Shown: positions 36,329-45,642, numbered from the stretch's first letter. The stretch: 64,000 nucleotides of DNA from Bacteroidota bacterium (GCA_018266735.1 JAFDZT010000004.1:406094-470093), one strand, 5' to 3'. Notes: generated by a model from the letters alone, not told the origin. Made by a program: numbers and translations.

Positions 36329-37417
36329 TTAGGTTCTCGTTCGTAGCACGATGCCAATGCCGATCAGCAAGAAGACGACATTCACGCTCCAGGCCACGGC
36401 TTCGGCAGGGGCATCCCAGGTGACCCCTGCTGCCTGGACGATCTTGGTGAGAGCAATGTACGCCCCTGCTATCAACATTGCTAATGCAATATAGATGGCG
36501 ATCCCACCTTTTCTACGAACACTGGCAAATGGTACGGCGATCAGGACCACGATGAAGTTGGCCCACGGGAAGGCATACTGTCCGAAATAGTCGATCTCTT
36601 GACGTCGCGTGTCCTTGCCGCCCTTCCGCAACGTCTCGAGATACTCTTGCATCTCGGAAAGGTCCAGTTCTTCCGTGTTTCGCTGCAGCCGAACGATCTG
36701 GTCGTGTCGGATGGTGAAGTCCACGGATGCATTCGCCAACGTGACGACGGTCACCGTATCCGCCCGGAACGTTCGCATTGTCCCGGTACGCACCACCCAG
36801 GCCACGCGAGCTGTGTCCCAGATCATCTCCGGTGCCGTGATCGTTCTCGCGATCCGGGGGTGCTGTTCGTCGTTGAACTCGTGGATGACCACATCCCGCG
36901 CCGACCGTTTTTCGGCATCGTAGAAGTTGATGGACACGGTGCGCAGCGGCACATCGCGGAAGTACAGGTTGTACAGCGGAGACCCGCCCGCCGTGGAGTT
37001 CAGATACTGCCGTTCGATCTGGAATTGGCTCGCATTGGCGCGAGGGACCACCCATCCGTTGAAATAGACATTGGCCACGGAGATCACGGCGGCAACAAGG
37101 AGGAAGGGCAACATGAAGCGGTAGAGGCTTTGTCCGGACGACCGCATGGCCGTGGTCTCGTTGTTGCCCGACAACCGTCCCACCGTGAACAAGCAGGCCA
37201 AGAGCATTCCCATTGGCAGCAAGAGCTTGAGCGTGTATGGTATCAGGGAGACGTAATAGGTGACGACGATGGTAAACGGCACATGCTGATCGAGAAAGCC
37301 ATCGAGCTTCTCAAGCAAGTTGATGATCACGTAGATGAAGATGAGTGCGCCGATGGTGAAGACAAGCGACGTCAGGAACTGTCGCATCACATATCGATCG
37401 ATGAGGTACGGCATCAT
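36329..37417 (-). CDS. lptG: LptF/LptG family lipopolysaccharide export permease
   Basis: A 362-residue inner-membrane permease of the LptB2FG transporter that extracts lipopolysaccharide and passes it to LptC. It begins 'YLIDRYVMRQFLTSLVFT', typical of the family, has three spans before residue ~130, a periplasmic jellyroll (~130-270), then three spans to the end ('FPWANFIVVLIAVPFASV', 'VNVVFLLIGIGIVL'). F and G are hard to tell apart; 'AWSVNVVFLLIG' favours G weakly. The start is the first of two adjacent ATGs at 37417, overlapping the ftsX stop by 4 bases. Confidence 0.85.
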   Translation of the reverse strand: MMPYLIDRYVMRQFLTSLVFTIGALIFIYVIINLLEKLDGFLDQHVPFTIVVTYYVSLIPYTLKLLLPMGMLLACLFTVGRLSGNNETTAMRSSGQSLYRFMLPFLLVAAVISVANVYFNGWVVPRANASQFQIERQYLNSTAGGSPLYNLYFRDVPLRTVSINFYDAEKRSARDVVIHEFNDEQHPRIARTITAPEMIWDTARVAWVVRTGTMRTFRADTVTVVTLANASVDFTIRHDQIVRLQRNTEELDLSEMQEYLETLRKGGKDTRRQEIDYFGQYAFPWANFIVVLIAVPFASVRRKGGIAIYIALAMLIAGAYIALTKIVQAAGVTWDAPAEAVAWSVNVVFLLIGIGIVLRTRT

Positions 37418-38286
37418 ACGCGCTTCGCCGCCTGCCGTGCGGCCGCCACCGATTGCCAGACGCTGATCGCACAGCCGATCCCTGCGCACACTGCCACCGT
37501 GAGTCCGATCTCGTCCGGTCGAACACGCACAAGCCACGGCAATGCGGCCAATGCCGACGGCCACGCTGCCGTGCAACAGAGCGCTGCAACGCCGGCACCA
37601 ACGATGGTGGCCGTGATCCCGACCATGATATGCGGTGCGGCGATGAACCAAGAACGAGCGCCCATGATCCAACCAACGGCCAGGTCGCTGTCGGCCTGAT
37701 GGATCTCGGCACGAAAGGCATAGGTGAGCGCAAGTGCGAACAAGAAGATCGAAAGGACACCGCACACCGAGCCAAGCAGGAGGAGGTCGTTGGTCCTTCG
37801 TTCAATGGAAAGCACAAGGTCCGTGGGCCACACCACGCGGTCCACTTCGGGATACGTCGACGTGATCGTTCGTTCGAGCAACGCCATGCGTGGCATCGTG
37901 CAATAGTCGCGTTGTGGTGTGGCGATCACAACGTCGGGCACTGAGATGATCTCTTCAAGCGATGGGTCGCGCACGTCGATCGAACGGAAGAAATCGCGCG
38001 CGGCCGTGCGACCACTTTTGAACGTTACGCTCTGAATGGCCGGCATCTGTGCCAAGGCGCGCCGAATGGTCTGTACCGTATCGGCACCGGTGCCCGCACG
38101 CAGCGCAACACGCAACTGCACGTTCTGTGCAAGCGCGTCCGTTTCGCGCATCATGCCAAGCACCCACACCACGCCAACAACGCACCACAGACAGCCGAAC
38201 CAGGCCGTGGCGACCATGCGCGTTACGGCTCCGCGACGACGTCGAAGAAGTCGCGTTGCTGCCGTCAATTGAAACCACATGCTCAC
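37414..38286 (-). CDS. ftsX: FtsX-like cell-division permease
   Basis: A 290-residue inner-membrane protein with FtsX layout: span 1 at ~28-48, a periplasmic loop of ~110 residues ('QLRVALRAGTGADTVQTIRRAL'), then three spans (~165-285) with 'LSIERRTNDLLLLGSVCGV' and 'ALTYAFRAEIHQADSDLAVGWIMGA'. FtsEX couples ATP hydrolysis to activation of septal hydrolases through EnvC-like proteins. FtsE is not adjacent. The start is GTG 38286 or ATG 38280; the gene overlaps the flippase stop by 4 bases and the lptG start by 4. Its placement in a polysaccharide/LPS-export run rather than a division cluster is unusual. Confidence 0.72.
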   Translation of the reverse strand: MSMWFQLTAATRLLRRRRGAVTRMVATAWFGCLWCVVGVVWVLGMMRETDALAQNVQLRVALRAGTGADTVQTIRRALAQMPAIQSVTFKSGRTAARDFFRSIDVRDPSLEEIISVPDVVIATPQRDYCTMPRMALLERTITSTYPEVDRVVWPTDLVLSIERRTNDLLLLGSVCGVLSIFLFALALTYAFRAEIHQADSDLAVGWIMGARSWFIAAPHIMVGITATIVGAGVAALCCTAAWPSALAALPWLVRVRPDEIGLTVAVCAGIGCAISVWQSVAAARQAAKRV

Positions 38287-39590
38287 AGGCGATCACCTTT
38301 CCGCATCGGCAATGCAACATTGCGTACGTCTGAGAATGCACGAAGCATCATGGACCATGGGAAGTGGATGTGACGTCGCACATAGGCAACACACAACACA
38401 CCTACCACGGCCGTGTTCACAACAAGACCAAGGGCGATCCAACGCTCCCACCCCATCACGCCTACGAGAACGAGCGTGGCTATGCTCAAGATCAGTCCAA
38501 TGGCCGAATACCGCACCACAACAGTACTATGCCCCATGGCCGTGATCACACTGGCCATGAGACCGAAGGGCATGAAGAGGGCGGCGAGGATGAGCACGTT
38601 GAAATGGCCGACCGCGGCTGCATACTTCTGTCCGAGCAGCGGAACGATCAACGAACTGCCACCAAGTTCCAAGACCACCAATGCTGCGACCACCGGAATG
38701 ATGGTGAACGACATAGCCTTGGTCACCAGTTTCTGCAGATCCTCTTCGCGATGCTGTGCATACAGTCGAACCGATGCCGGATACAACAAGGTGAACACGG
38801 CATCGAATGCCTGCTCGAAGAATCGGTAGAGGTTCTTCGCCGGATTGTACACACCAACGGCGGCGGCACCGAAGTAGGCTTGGATGACGAAGACGTCGAG
38901 CTGCCTTGGCGTACTGTTCAATGCCGTTGCCAGAGCGAGCGGAATGCCGAAGCGAATGTACTCCCACACGCGCACCGTGCCGACCCACCCAAAGATCATG
39001 TCCTTGCGTGTGATCAAAATGGACGCTAACGAGCTCGCCGCCATGCCCACAAAGTCGATGCGGATGATATCGCCCAGCGTGTGCAGCGAATCTGTTTGAA
39101 GCGCCCATACCGTCATGGACGTGCGCACACCGAACCAGACCACATCCGTGACGAAGAGGTCGCGCATGCGCATATCGCGATACAGGATCTTCAAGCAGAA
39201 CATGCGTGGTGTGCTCAAGGCAACATAGAGCGGCAGCATCTGCGCCACCACGAGAAACCGTGGTTCGTGAAACGCGTCGGAAAGCGGCTGTTGCAACAAA
39301 TAGATCAACAGGGCCGCCATCCCTACGATGCTCACGTGGATGACCATGCCAAGAGAGTTCACACGACGTCGTTCCTCGGGATGCACGCCGAATTGGATCA
39401 CACCCTGCAGGGCCGATCCGTCGCTCACGAGCATGATCCACGTGTTCAAGGCAACAAGGAGCGAGAACACGCCATAGACATCGGGATCGAGGGCCTTGAT
39501 CTGAAGGAGCTGTACGAGACCATAGGCCACGTAGAGCGCTTTGTCTCCAAGTGACCAGGATATCTTGCCAAGATGTTGCGAGAGCTTCAT
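38283..39590 (-). CDS. Polysaccharide flippase (Wzx/MOP superfamily)
   Basis: A 435-residue inner-membrane protein with 12 or more spans, resembling oligosaccharide flippases that move lipid-linked sugar repeats across the membrane. The N-terminal 'GDKALYVAYGLVQLLQIKALDPDVYGVFSLL' region, with its 'LxPDxYGxF' pattern, and the mid-protein 'GVYNPAKNLYRFFEQAFDAVF' are characteristic. The ATG overlaps the heparinase stop by 4 bases, but a perfect -7 box (39598-39605) lies 7 nt upstream inside the heparinase gene, so it can also be transcribed on its own. Confidence 0.85.
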   Translation of the reverse strand: MKLSQHLGKISWSLGDKALYVAYGLVQLLQIKALDPDVYGVFSLLVALNTWIMLVSDGSALQGVIQFGVHPEERRRVNSLGMVIHVSIVGMAALLIYLLQQPLSDAFHEPRFLVVAQMLPLYVALSTPRMFCLKILYRDMRMRDLFVTDVVWFGVRTSMTVWALQTDSLHTLGDIIRIDFVGMAASSLASILITRKDMIFGWVGTVRVWEYIRFGIPLALATALNSTPRQLDVFVIQAYFGAAAVGVYNPAKNLYRFFEQAFDAVFTLLYPASVRLYAQHREEDLQKLVTKAMSFTIIPVVAALVVLELGGSSLIVPLLGQKYAAAVGHFNVLILAALFMPFGLMASVITAMGHSTVVVRYSAIGLILSIATLVLVGVMGWERWIALGLVVNTAVVGVLCVAYVRRHIHFPWSMMLRAFSDVRNVALPMRKGDRL

Positions 39591-41425
39591 GTGGTCGCAA
39601 AGCTACGCAGAGTCCACGTACAGGCTGGTCCGTGCTTCTGCAGGGCAATGCATTGCGCAAGCTGTTTCACGCCATAGCGAGGGGCCATCTCGTAATCGTC
39701 GATGCGCAGCGATGCATCGTGCCAGCTGAGCTCGAGCTCGACAGTGCCGTGTCGGAGCCACACGGCGTTCGTTCCCATGGTGATCTCGACGTTCGGATGA
39801 CAGTGAAAGAGCACATCGGCGGGATCACCGGATGCCCACGCATCGGTACCATGAATGGCATCGTCTTCGAAGAGGATGGTCCGACGGTGCGGCATGCCGA
39901 ATCCCGTGTGTTCACCGATCCATACACGTTCGTCACTGTTGAGCACGTGAGCTCGTGCTCTGTCCCCCATCATCCAGAACAGCCCCTCGCCGCCATCCCG
40001 TGGCCATGCATTCTGCTCCATACCATGCGGGGCAAGGGTGTTGTGCATGTGCACCGACCGATAGCGATTGCGCTCGTCGGCAGAACGCGTGTAGGATGGG
40101 ATGCCGGGATCGACGAAGATCTGCTGTCCGCCCACCAAAAGCGTGAGCGAGAGTTGATCGTTGTGGGCATGACCGCCTTTGCCGTGCTGACCGATCGCAC
40201 CGCATCGAAGGGCGCACCGATAGTGGGGACGATCGTAGAACATGAGACCAAGGTCGAGTCCGCGAGCGTCGGAGACGATGGGGGCAGGGGTCAGGGTGGC
40301 GAATCGATACGGGACCGGTTCATTGCCCAAAAGCTTGAGCGCAAGACCATCGTCATTGTCGCCGATCATCGGCCAGATGTCCTCGCCAAGCGTGAGTGTG
40401 TCCAACACACCTAGGATCTGTGCCCGTCGGTGCATCCAATGCGACGAAGCGTCGCTGCCCATCAAGATGCTTGCCTGCTCGATGATGTCGGCCGTGTGCC
40501 GATGATAACATGTACTTGCTTCGAAGCCCGAACCATCGGACAGGAACTGCACATCGATCTCCTGCTCCAACGTACGCATGGCGAACGAGCGCCAATGGGC
40601 CGACATCGGATGTCCGACGAGATAGGTTCCAACAGTGAGCACGCCGAGCAGGTTGGCGAGGTAGTGACTGGTGCGCATGCCGCCCGCCCACTCCAAGGTT
40701 CCCATCAGGTACACGGCATGGTCCACGAGCGAGGCGCACAGCAGTGGTTCAAGATCGTGCGGGACCGCATCGAGGGTCGCAAGCCAATCCCATGCAACGC
40801 AGAGGTTGTAGGCACGAATGCCAACATCGATGCCGCTGCACCATTGGATGCCGTAGAGCGGCGGATTGTTCGTGATGAAGTCGACGATCTGATCTCGCAC
40901 TTCGCGCGCGCATGTGGAACGCAAGGATGCATCCAGCGTTGCGGCAAGGGAAAGTTGGGGAAGGTGGTGGAGGCGACCGAACTCCAAGGGTTGTTTGATC
41001 TCGGCGCCGGAGACCGGACCGTAGTCCTCATACCATGCACCGCGCGGCCAATGATGTCCGGAGATCGGGTCATACGACCAATCAAGGACGCGATAGTCCG
41101 CGTCGAGCATTGAAGATCTGTTCTCCTCCACACCTGCAGAGGTGAACCATCCGCTTCCGAGGATGTCGAATTCATGTCGGAGCGTTCGCTGCACGTACAC
41201 GAAAAGTCGGGAGCGGTGGTCTTCACACCAGCCCGCCGTTGGAAGGGGCACCAGACCTGATCGAAGCGACCACGACGGGTCTGTCCGGTTATTCGTCGAA
41301 CCGGACGCTGCCCATGCTCGCAACCGTCGTCGACGTGCCAGCTGTGTGAACACATTCGCGACCTTCCCCATGAGGATCGGGAGCGGAAGTGTACGGGCGA
41401 GTCGGAGTTGCGTGCGAAGGTCCAT
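39587..41425 (-). CDS. Heparinase II/III family protein (alginate lyase-like)
   Basis: A 612-residue polysaccharide lyase-like protein. The N-terminal alpha/alpha-toroid covers ~90-370 ('EWAGGMRTSHYLANLLGVLT' region, 'ASTCYHRHTADII'). The beta-sandwich domain has the family hallmark 'KGGHAHNDQLSLTLLVGG', then 'FVDPGIPSYTRSADERNRYR' and 'HNTL'. No clear signal peptide is seen after the start I chose (ATG 41425, 'MDLRTQLRLARTLPLPI'). In exopolysaccharide clusters these proteins are commonly found beside Wzx and asnB, as here, where they probably modify or trim the polymer. The upstream in-frame ATG at 41584 would run through the divergent asnB start and both promoters, so it is rejected. Confidence 0.87.
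   Translation of the reverse strand: MDLRTQLRLARTLPLPILMGKVANVFTQLARRRRLRAWAASGSTNNRTDPSWSLRSGLVPLPTAGWCEDHRSRLFVYVQRTLRHEFDILGSGWFTSAGVEENRSSMLDADYRVLDWSYDPISGHHWPRGAWYEDYGPVSGAEIKQPLEFGRLHHLPQLSLAATLDASLRSTCAREVRDQIVDFITNNPPLYGIQWCSGIDVGIRAYNLCVAWDWLATLDAVPHDLEPLLCASLVDHAVYLMGTLEWAGGMRTSHYLANLLGVLTVGTYLVGHPMSAHWRSFAMRTLEQEIDVQFLSDGSGFEASTCYHRHTADIIEQASILMGSDASSHWMHRRAQILGVLDTLTLGEDIWPMIGDNDDGLALKLLGNEPVPYRFATLTPAPIVSDARGLDLGLMFYDRPHYRCALRCGAIGQHGKGGHAHNDQLSLTLLVGGQQIFVDPGIPSYTRSADERNRYRSVHMHNTLAPHGMEQNAWPRDGGEGLFWMMGDRARAHVLNSDERVWIGEHTGFGMPHRRTILFEDDAIHGTDAWASGDPADVLFHCHPNVEITMGTNAVWLRHGTVELELSWHDASLRIDDYEMAPRYGVKQLAQCIALQKHGPACTWTLRSFATT
39598..39605 (-). promoter_or_regulatory. TAnnTTTG -7 box for the flippase gene (leaderless, internal)
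   Basis: TAGCTTTG on the minus strand is a perfect match, followed by CGACCAC and the flippase ATG, and lies within the last codons of the heparinase gene. Confidence 0.6.
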
Positions 41426-41432
41426 CGGTGTG

Positions 41433-41440
41433 CAAATGTA
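41433..41440 (-). promoter_or_regulatory. TAnnTTTG -7 box for the heparinase gene (leaderless)
   Basis: TACATTTG on the minus strand is a perfect match, followed by CACACCG and the ATG at 41425. It is back to back with the asnB box, only 9 bases away. Confidence 0.7.
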
Positions 41441-41449
41441 CGGACGGCC

Positions 41450-41457
41450 TATCTTCG
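41450..41457 (+). promoter_or_regulatory. Probable -7 box for asnB (leaderless)
   Basis: TATCTTCG, one mismatch from TAnnTTTG, is followed by TAGCT and the asnB ATG. Confidence 0.55.
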
Positions 41458-41462
41458 TAGCT

Positions 41463-43307
41463 ATGTGTGGAATTGTTGGCATCATAGACACGTCATCATC
41501 GATGGATGATCTCGCCAGAATTGGCGCTGACATGCTCGAGGTGACGTCGCATCGCGGACCCGATTTTCGTGGGACGTGGAGCACCCCGTCGGTCTTTCTC
41601 GGTCACAACCGATTGAGCATCATCGACCTTTCAAGTGCATCGAATCAGCCCATGACGCGGGCCGATCATACACTCACCTACAACGGCGAGATCTACAACT
41701 ACATCGAACTCCGCGACGAACTGCGTGGCCATGGCTACACGTTCACCACGAGTGGTGATGTCGAAGTGATCCTTGCCGCCTACGACAAGTGGGGCACGGA
41801 CTGCGTGCGCCATTTCATCGGCATGTGGGCCTTCGCCATCTGGGACGAAGGGAAACGACAGCTCTTCTGCTCGCGCGACCGGTTCGGCATCAAGCCATTC
41901 CATTATGCTGAGTGCGACGGACGGTTGTACTTCTGCAGTGAAGTGAAGGGCGTGAAGCGCTCCCCGCTCTATCGCGGCGGCGTGAACGAAGCGCAAGTGG
42001 CTCGTGGACTCTATCTCGGCTTCATGCAGCATCATACCGAGACGTACTTCAACGACATTCACATCCTGCCTGCAGCACACAACCTCGTGTGGAAGGACGG
42101 CACCGTTCGCGTGTGGCAGTACTACGACATCGAAACGGCCGCACAGGACAATGCCTCGTTCGGCGTGCATACCGATCAGTTCCGCGAACTCTTCCTCGAC
42201 TCGATCAAGCTCACGGCGCGACGTGATGTACCGCTTGGCGTCTGCCTCAGTGGCGGACTCGACAGTACGAGCATTGCCTGTGCCCTTGCCAACCTTGGTA
42301 GCGAACACGAGATCCGCACCTTCACGGCATACTATACCGGCAAAGGCGAGGTGGACGAACGTCCCTTCATCGACCATGTACTCCAGCGCTACCCACAGAT
42401 CGAACCGCATTACATCTCCCCTTCCGATGTCGACGTGGCCGAGGCCATTCAACGCATCGCCTGGCTCATGGACGCACCGATGCCATCATCCAGCTATGTG
42501 TCCCACTACTTCGTGATGCAGTTGGCAGGGCAGCATGGCATCAAGGTTGCATTGGACGGTCAGGGCTCCGATGAGATCATGGGCGGATACATGCATTCCA
42601 TGTATCGAGTCCTCGCCGATGAGATGCGTGGTGGACACATGGGCACAGCAATGGCCGATCTCTTGGCGCACCGTCAACGCCAGTCCTACTCGCTCCCGAC
42701 AACATTGAGCATTGCGGCCAAGGGTGTACTGACCTCACTACGCGACGAGCCATCGCTCTATGCCATGGAGTTCGCGCGCACGTATCCGTGGATCATGCGT
42801 CAGCCCACCGCAGATTATCCGATCAACATCGGTATGCGATCCGGCACACGCCTCAATGCCTTCTTGCACAACCTGATCTACGTGACGCTCTTGCCAACGT
42901 TGTTGCATACGGAAGACATCAATGCAATGGCCTTCAGCATCGAGAGTCGCGTGCCTTTCCTCGACCATCGTCTTGTACAGCTCTGCTTCTCGATGCCCAA
43001 TGCACACAAAGTGGATCGCGGTGAAACGAAGAAAGTACTTCGTGCGGCCATGCGCGGCATGGTGCCAGATCCGGTGCTCGATCGAAAGGACAAGACGGGC
43101 TTTACCACACCAGGACATGTTGTCTGGCTTCGTGGTGCGCTCTCACACTTGATCGAGGGCGACTGGACGGAATTGGATGGATATGTCGACCGCGGCGCCT
43201 TACGGACGGTATTGGATCGCTATCAACGCGGCGACAATTCCGAAGCGTTGTTCGTTTGGCGATTGGCCATGCTTCGTCTCTGGATGCAGATCCACGTCAT
43301 GGCATAA
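41463..43307 (+). CDS. asnB: Asparagine synthase (glutamine-hydrolysing)
   Basis: A 614-residue enzyme making asparagine, or amidating a sugar acid, with glutamine-derived ammonia. It starts 'MCGIVGIID', so Cys2 is the glutaminase nucleophile after Met removal. 'HRGPDFRGTW', 'NGEIYNYIELRDEL' and 'SRDRFGIKPFHY' complete the N-terminal domain. The synthetase domain has 'CLSGGLDSTSIA' (the PP-loop) and 'GQGSDEIMGGY'. The ATG at 41463 is fixed by Cys2; longer in-frame starts run into the divergent gene. Length is normal. In this setting next to a flippase and heparinase gene, it may amidate surface polysaccharide, as exosortase/EPS-cluster AsnB homologues are thought to do; that is inference. Confidence 0.93.
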   Translation: MCGIVGIIDTSSSMDDLARIGADMLEVTSHRGPDFRGTWSTPSVFLGHNRLSIIDLSSASNQPMTRADHTLTYNGEIYNYIELRDELRGHGYTFTTSGDVEVILAAYDKWGTDCVRHFIGMWAFAIWDEGKRQLFCSRDRFGIKPFHYAECDGRLYFCSEVKGVKRSPLYRGGVNEAQVARGLYLGFMQHHTETYFNDIHILPAAHNLVWKDGTVRVWQYYDIETAAQDNASFGVHTDQFRELFLDSIKLTARRDVPLGVCLSGGLDSTSIACALANLGSEHEIRTFTAYYTGKGEVDERPFIDHVLQRYPQIEPHYISPSDVDVAEAIQRIAWLMDAPMPSSSYVSHYFVMQLAGQHGIKVALDGQGSDEIMGGYMHSMYRVLADEMRGGHMGTAMADLLAHRQRQSYSLPTTLSIAAKGVLTSLRDEPSLYAMEFARTYPWIMRQPTADYPINIGMRSGTRLNAFLHNLIYVTLLPTLLHTEDINAMAFSIESRVPFLDHRLVQLCFSMPNAHKVDRGETKKVLRAAMRGMVPDPVLDRKDKTGFTTPGHVVWLRGALSHLIEGDWTELDGYVDRGALRTVLDRYQRGDNSEALFVWRLAMLRLWMQIHVMA

Positions 43308-45642
43308 GCAGCAGCCCTGCCGCCCTTCCGCCTTCCCATTGCAATGCAAGTCCGTAGGTGCCACGGGGCAAGGAGGCGAGGTGAAGGATCGGATCGACGG
43401 CCACGTCCACCGCTCCGCGCCCGACAACGGCCCCTTGCAGTGTGAAGAGCGTCCACGTCACGATCCCGCGCACACGCACAACTTGCGATACATCGAAGGC
43501 CTCCATCACCATCTGTGGTGGCAGGAAGAGCTCGCGTTCGCCCGTGCTGGTGATGCGCACGGCACAGCGCGTGTAGGCCGGCGTTTCCCATGTGCGTGTG
43601 GTCACCGGCACGTCGTACACACCGCAGCCCGACTGAAGATGGACGGTATCGGCGAAGTCGCCCGGCACTTCGGACATGGCACAAACGCGCACATTCACTG
43701 TTCCGCGTGGCGCGATCGTAAGCGGGAATTGTGCGAGCGGAACACTGATCTCCACGCCGCGCTGCATCGTGGCGTGATGAATGATCACGTTCGTATCGGC
43801 GATGGAGCGAACGACCACGTCGATGCAGGAACGGTCGAGCACGTAGGCGGCGTGGATGTCGATGGCCGACGTAGCACCTGTTGCCAACGAGTCGACAGTG
43901 ACAACATTCAACGTTTGATACTGCAGTGTTGCAGAGGCAGTGCTCACACATCCGTTCGTATCGATCACGGTAACGGAGTACGAGCCGGGAAGGCGCACGA
44001 TGATGGTCGATGTCGTGTCACCCGTTGACCATGCATAGCGCCGATATCCCGATGGCGCCGCGATGGTCGCCGAGTCACCCGGACAGATCGGTGGCGGGTC
44101 TTGCACTGCGAGCGGCGCTGTCGCGAAGATCGTGACGATCACGGTCGCCGAGTCCGATGTTCGGTCTGCATACGTTGCCACGGCTGTGAACGTGGTGGTG
44201 GTGTCCACCGTTACGGCAATGCTGTCGCACGAATCGCACAACAACGTTCGATCACGCCACCACGATACCGGCACGGTGCTGCGTGCGCGCAACATCACCG
44301 TCGCACCAGCACACACCGACGTGTCGTTCCTCACGAACAACGTTGGTTGACGGAAAGCCACTGTGTCTTCGTTGATGATGGTATTGTAGAGCACCGTCCC
44401 GCTGCACCCTTGCTTGCCCTGCACGGATGCGCAGGTGTCACGAAGTTGCTGTCCACCATCCCCGCCTGTATAGGCACTTGGATTCAGGTTCAATGGATTC
44501 AACGTTCCAAGGAGGATCACACCGCCGCCGCCACCGCCGCCGGGTCCGGTACATAGCTTCATCGCGGACGGCATGGGCGTTCCCCCACGTCCACCGGTAC
44601 ATTGCAACTGCGGCACATTGACGATCTCCGTGGCCGTGGTCATGATGGCCCCGCCGGCACCACCCCCGCCACCTGCGGCAAAGCTCCCACCGCCGTCGTC
44701 GCCATTGGCCTTCAATCCGGCGCCATTCGAGCCAATGATCACCGGAACATCGATGATCATGATACCGCCTCCACGTCCGCCCACGGCCGTGTCTTCATTC
44801 GGCATGCTCCGTCGCGGACCCGCTCCCCCACCACCACCCATGAAGATGCGATTGTATCCGGTGGCATAGCTCAGGGGAAGGGCGGCACGGCCGTAGTCGT
44901 GGTTTCCGGACCACATCACCACGTCGGCGCCATCTCCTCCACATCCCACATGCGCACCGCCCCCGCCACCATGCACTTCCATAGCGCCACCACCGCCGCC
45001 ATTGGCGGCCGGCGCTGACCCGCGCAGGTAGGGACTTTCGGCAATACCCTCGCCGCGTTCGGAGAAGCAACACGTATCGTTCGTTGCCCACACGCGTGGA
45101 TCTGTGCCGTTCGACGGAGCAAATGACGAGTCACCTCCGGGTCGCCCACCTCGAAACCCCCGGGCCGAGACATCGACATCGGCATCAAGGAAAAGCGTGT
45201 CGGAGACCTCAATGGCCACGATACCGCCGGTGCTTCCATCCCACGGCGGACAGGTCAGTGTCGACGTGATACGCACGCTCCCGTAGCGCGGCATGCGAAC
45301 GATCTGTACTCCACGGCCGACCGTATAGGCCTGTGACATTCGATTCCGTAGGGTGACCACCGATCCGCTCACGCGGGCGACCACGTTCCGTTCGAACCGA
45401 CCGGCATTGTTGTAGGCGCGGATCTTTCCATAGGCAGGTCCGGGGACCGTATCGATGGAAGCGCCTTGGTGCTGGATCACGATCACCGCGCAACCCGGCT
45501 CGAAGGCCGAGGCATCCGAAACGGTCAACTCGTTCTTACTGGTGCGAATGGAAAGCACCTTGGCATAGTTGTTCACGACGCCACCGATCTCGGGTTGCGC
45601 CTGTAACGACAATGCGCACAGAACGAGCAGACAGAACTTCAT
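43297..45642 (-). CDS. Glycine-rich secreted surface protein with Ig-like repeats
   Basis: A 781-residue exported protein (signal peptide 'FCLLVLCALSLQAQ'). The first ~120 residues are beta-rich ('VSGSVVTLRNR'). Residues ~130-390 contain many short Gly runs ('ANGGGGGAMEVHGGGGG', 'AAGGGGGAGGAIM') in a 'GGxGG' layout recalling glycine-rich cell-surface or agglutinin-type domains. Two PKD/Ig-like segments follow (~430-560: 'SVCAGATVMLRARS', 'ICPGDSATIAAPSGYRRYAWSTGDT'). The C-terminus ('TWTLFTLQGAVVGRG...LPRGTYGLAL') looks like a divergent T9SS sorting domain. It ends over the last 11 bases of asnB on the opposite strand. The function is unknown. Confidence 0.7.
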   Translation of the reverse strand: MKFCLLVLCALSLQAQPEIGGVVNNYAKVLSIRTSKNELTVSDASAFEPGCAVIVIQHQGASIDTVPGPAYGKIRAYNNAGRFERNVVARVSGSVVTLRNRMSQAYTVGRGVQIVRMPRYGSVRITSTLTCPPWDGSTGGIVAIEVSDTLFLDADVDVSARGFRGGRPGGDSSFAPSNGTDPRVWATNDTCCFSERGEGIAESPYLRGSAPAANGGGGGAMEVHGGGGGAHVGCGGDGADVVMWSGNHDYGRAALPLSYATGYNRIFMGGGGGAGPRRSMPNEDTAVGGRGGGIMIIDVPVIIGSNGAGLKANGDDGGGSFAAGGGGGAGGAIMTTATEIVNVPQLQCTGGRGGTPMPSAMKLCTGPGGGGGGGVILLGTLNPLNLNPSAYTGGDGGQQLRDTCASVQGKQGCSGTVLYNTIINEDTVAFRQPTLFVRNDTSVCAGATVMLRARSTVPVSWWRDRTLLCDSCDSIAVTVDTTTTFTAVATYADRTSDSATVIVTIFATAPLAVQDPPPICPGDSATIAAPSGYRRYAWSTGDTTSTIIVRLPGSYSVTVIDTNGCVSTASATLQYQTLNVVTVDSLATGATSAIDIHAAYVLDRSCIDVVVRSIADTNVIIHHATMQRGVEISVPLAQFPLTIAPRGTVNVRVCAMSEVPGDFADTVHLQSGCGVYDVPVTTRTWETPAYTRCAVRITSTGERELFLPPQMVMEAFDVSQVVRVRGIVTWTLFTLQGAVVGRGAVDVAVDPILHLASLPRGTYGLALQWEGGRAAGLLLMP

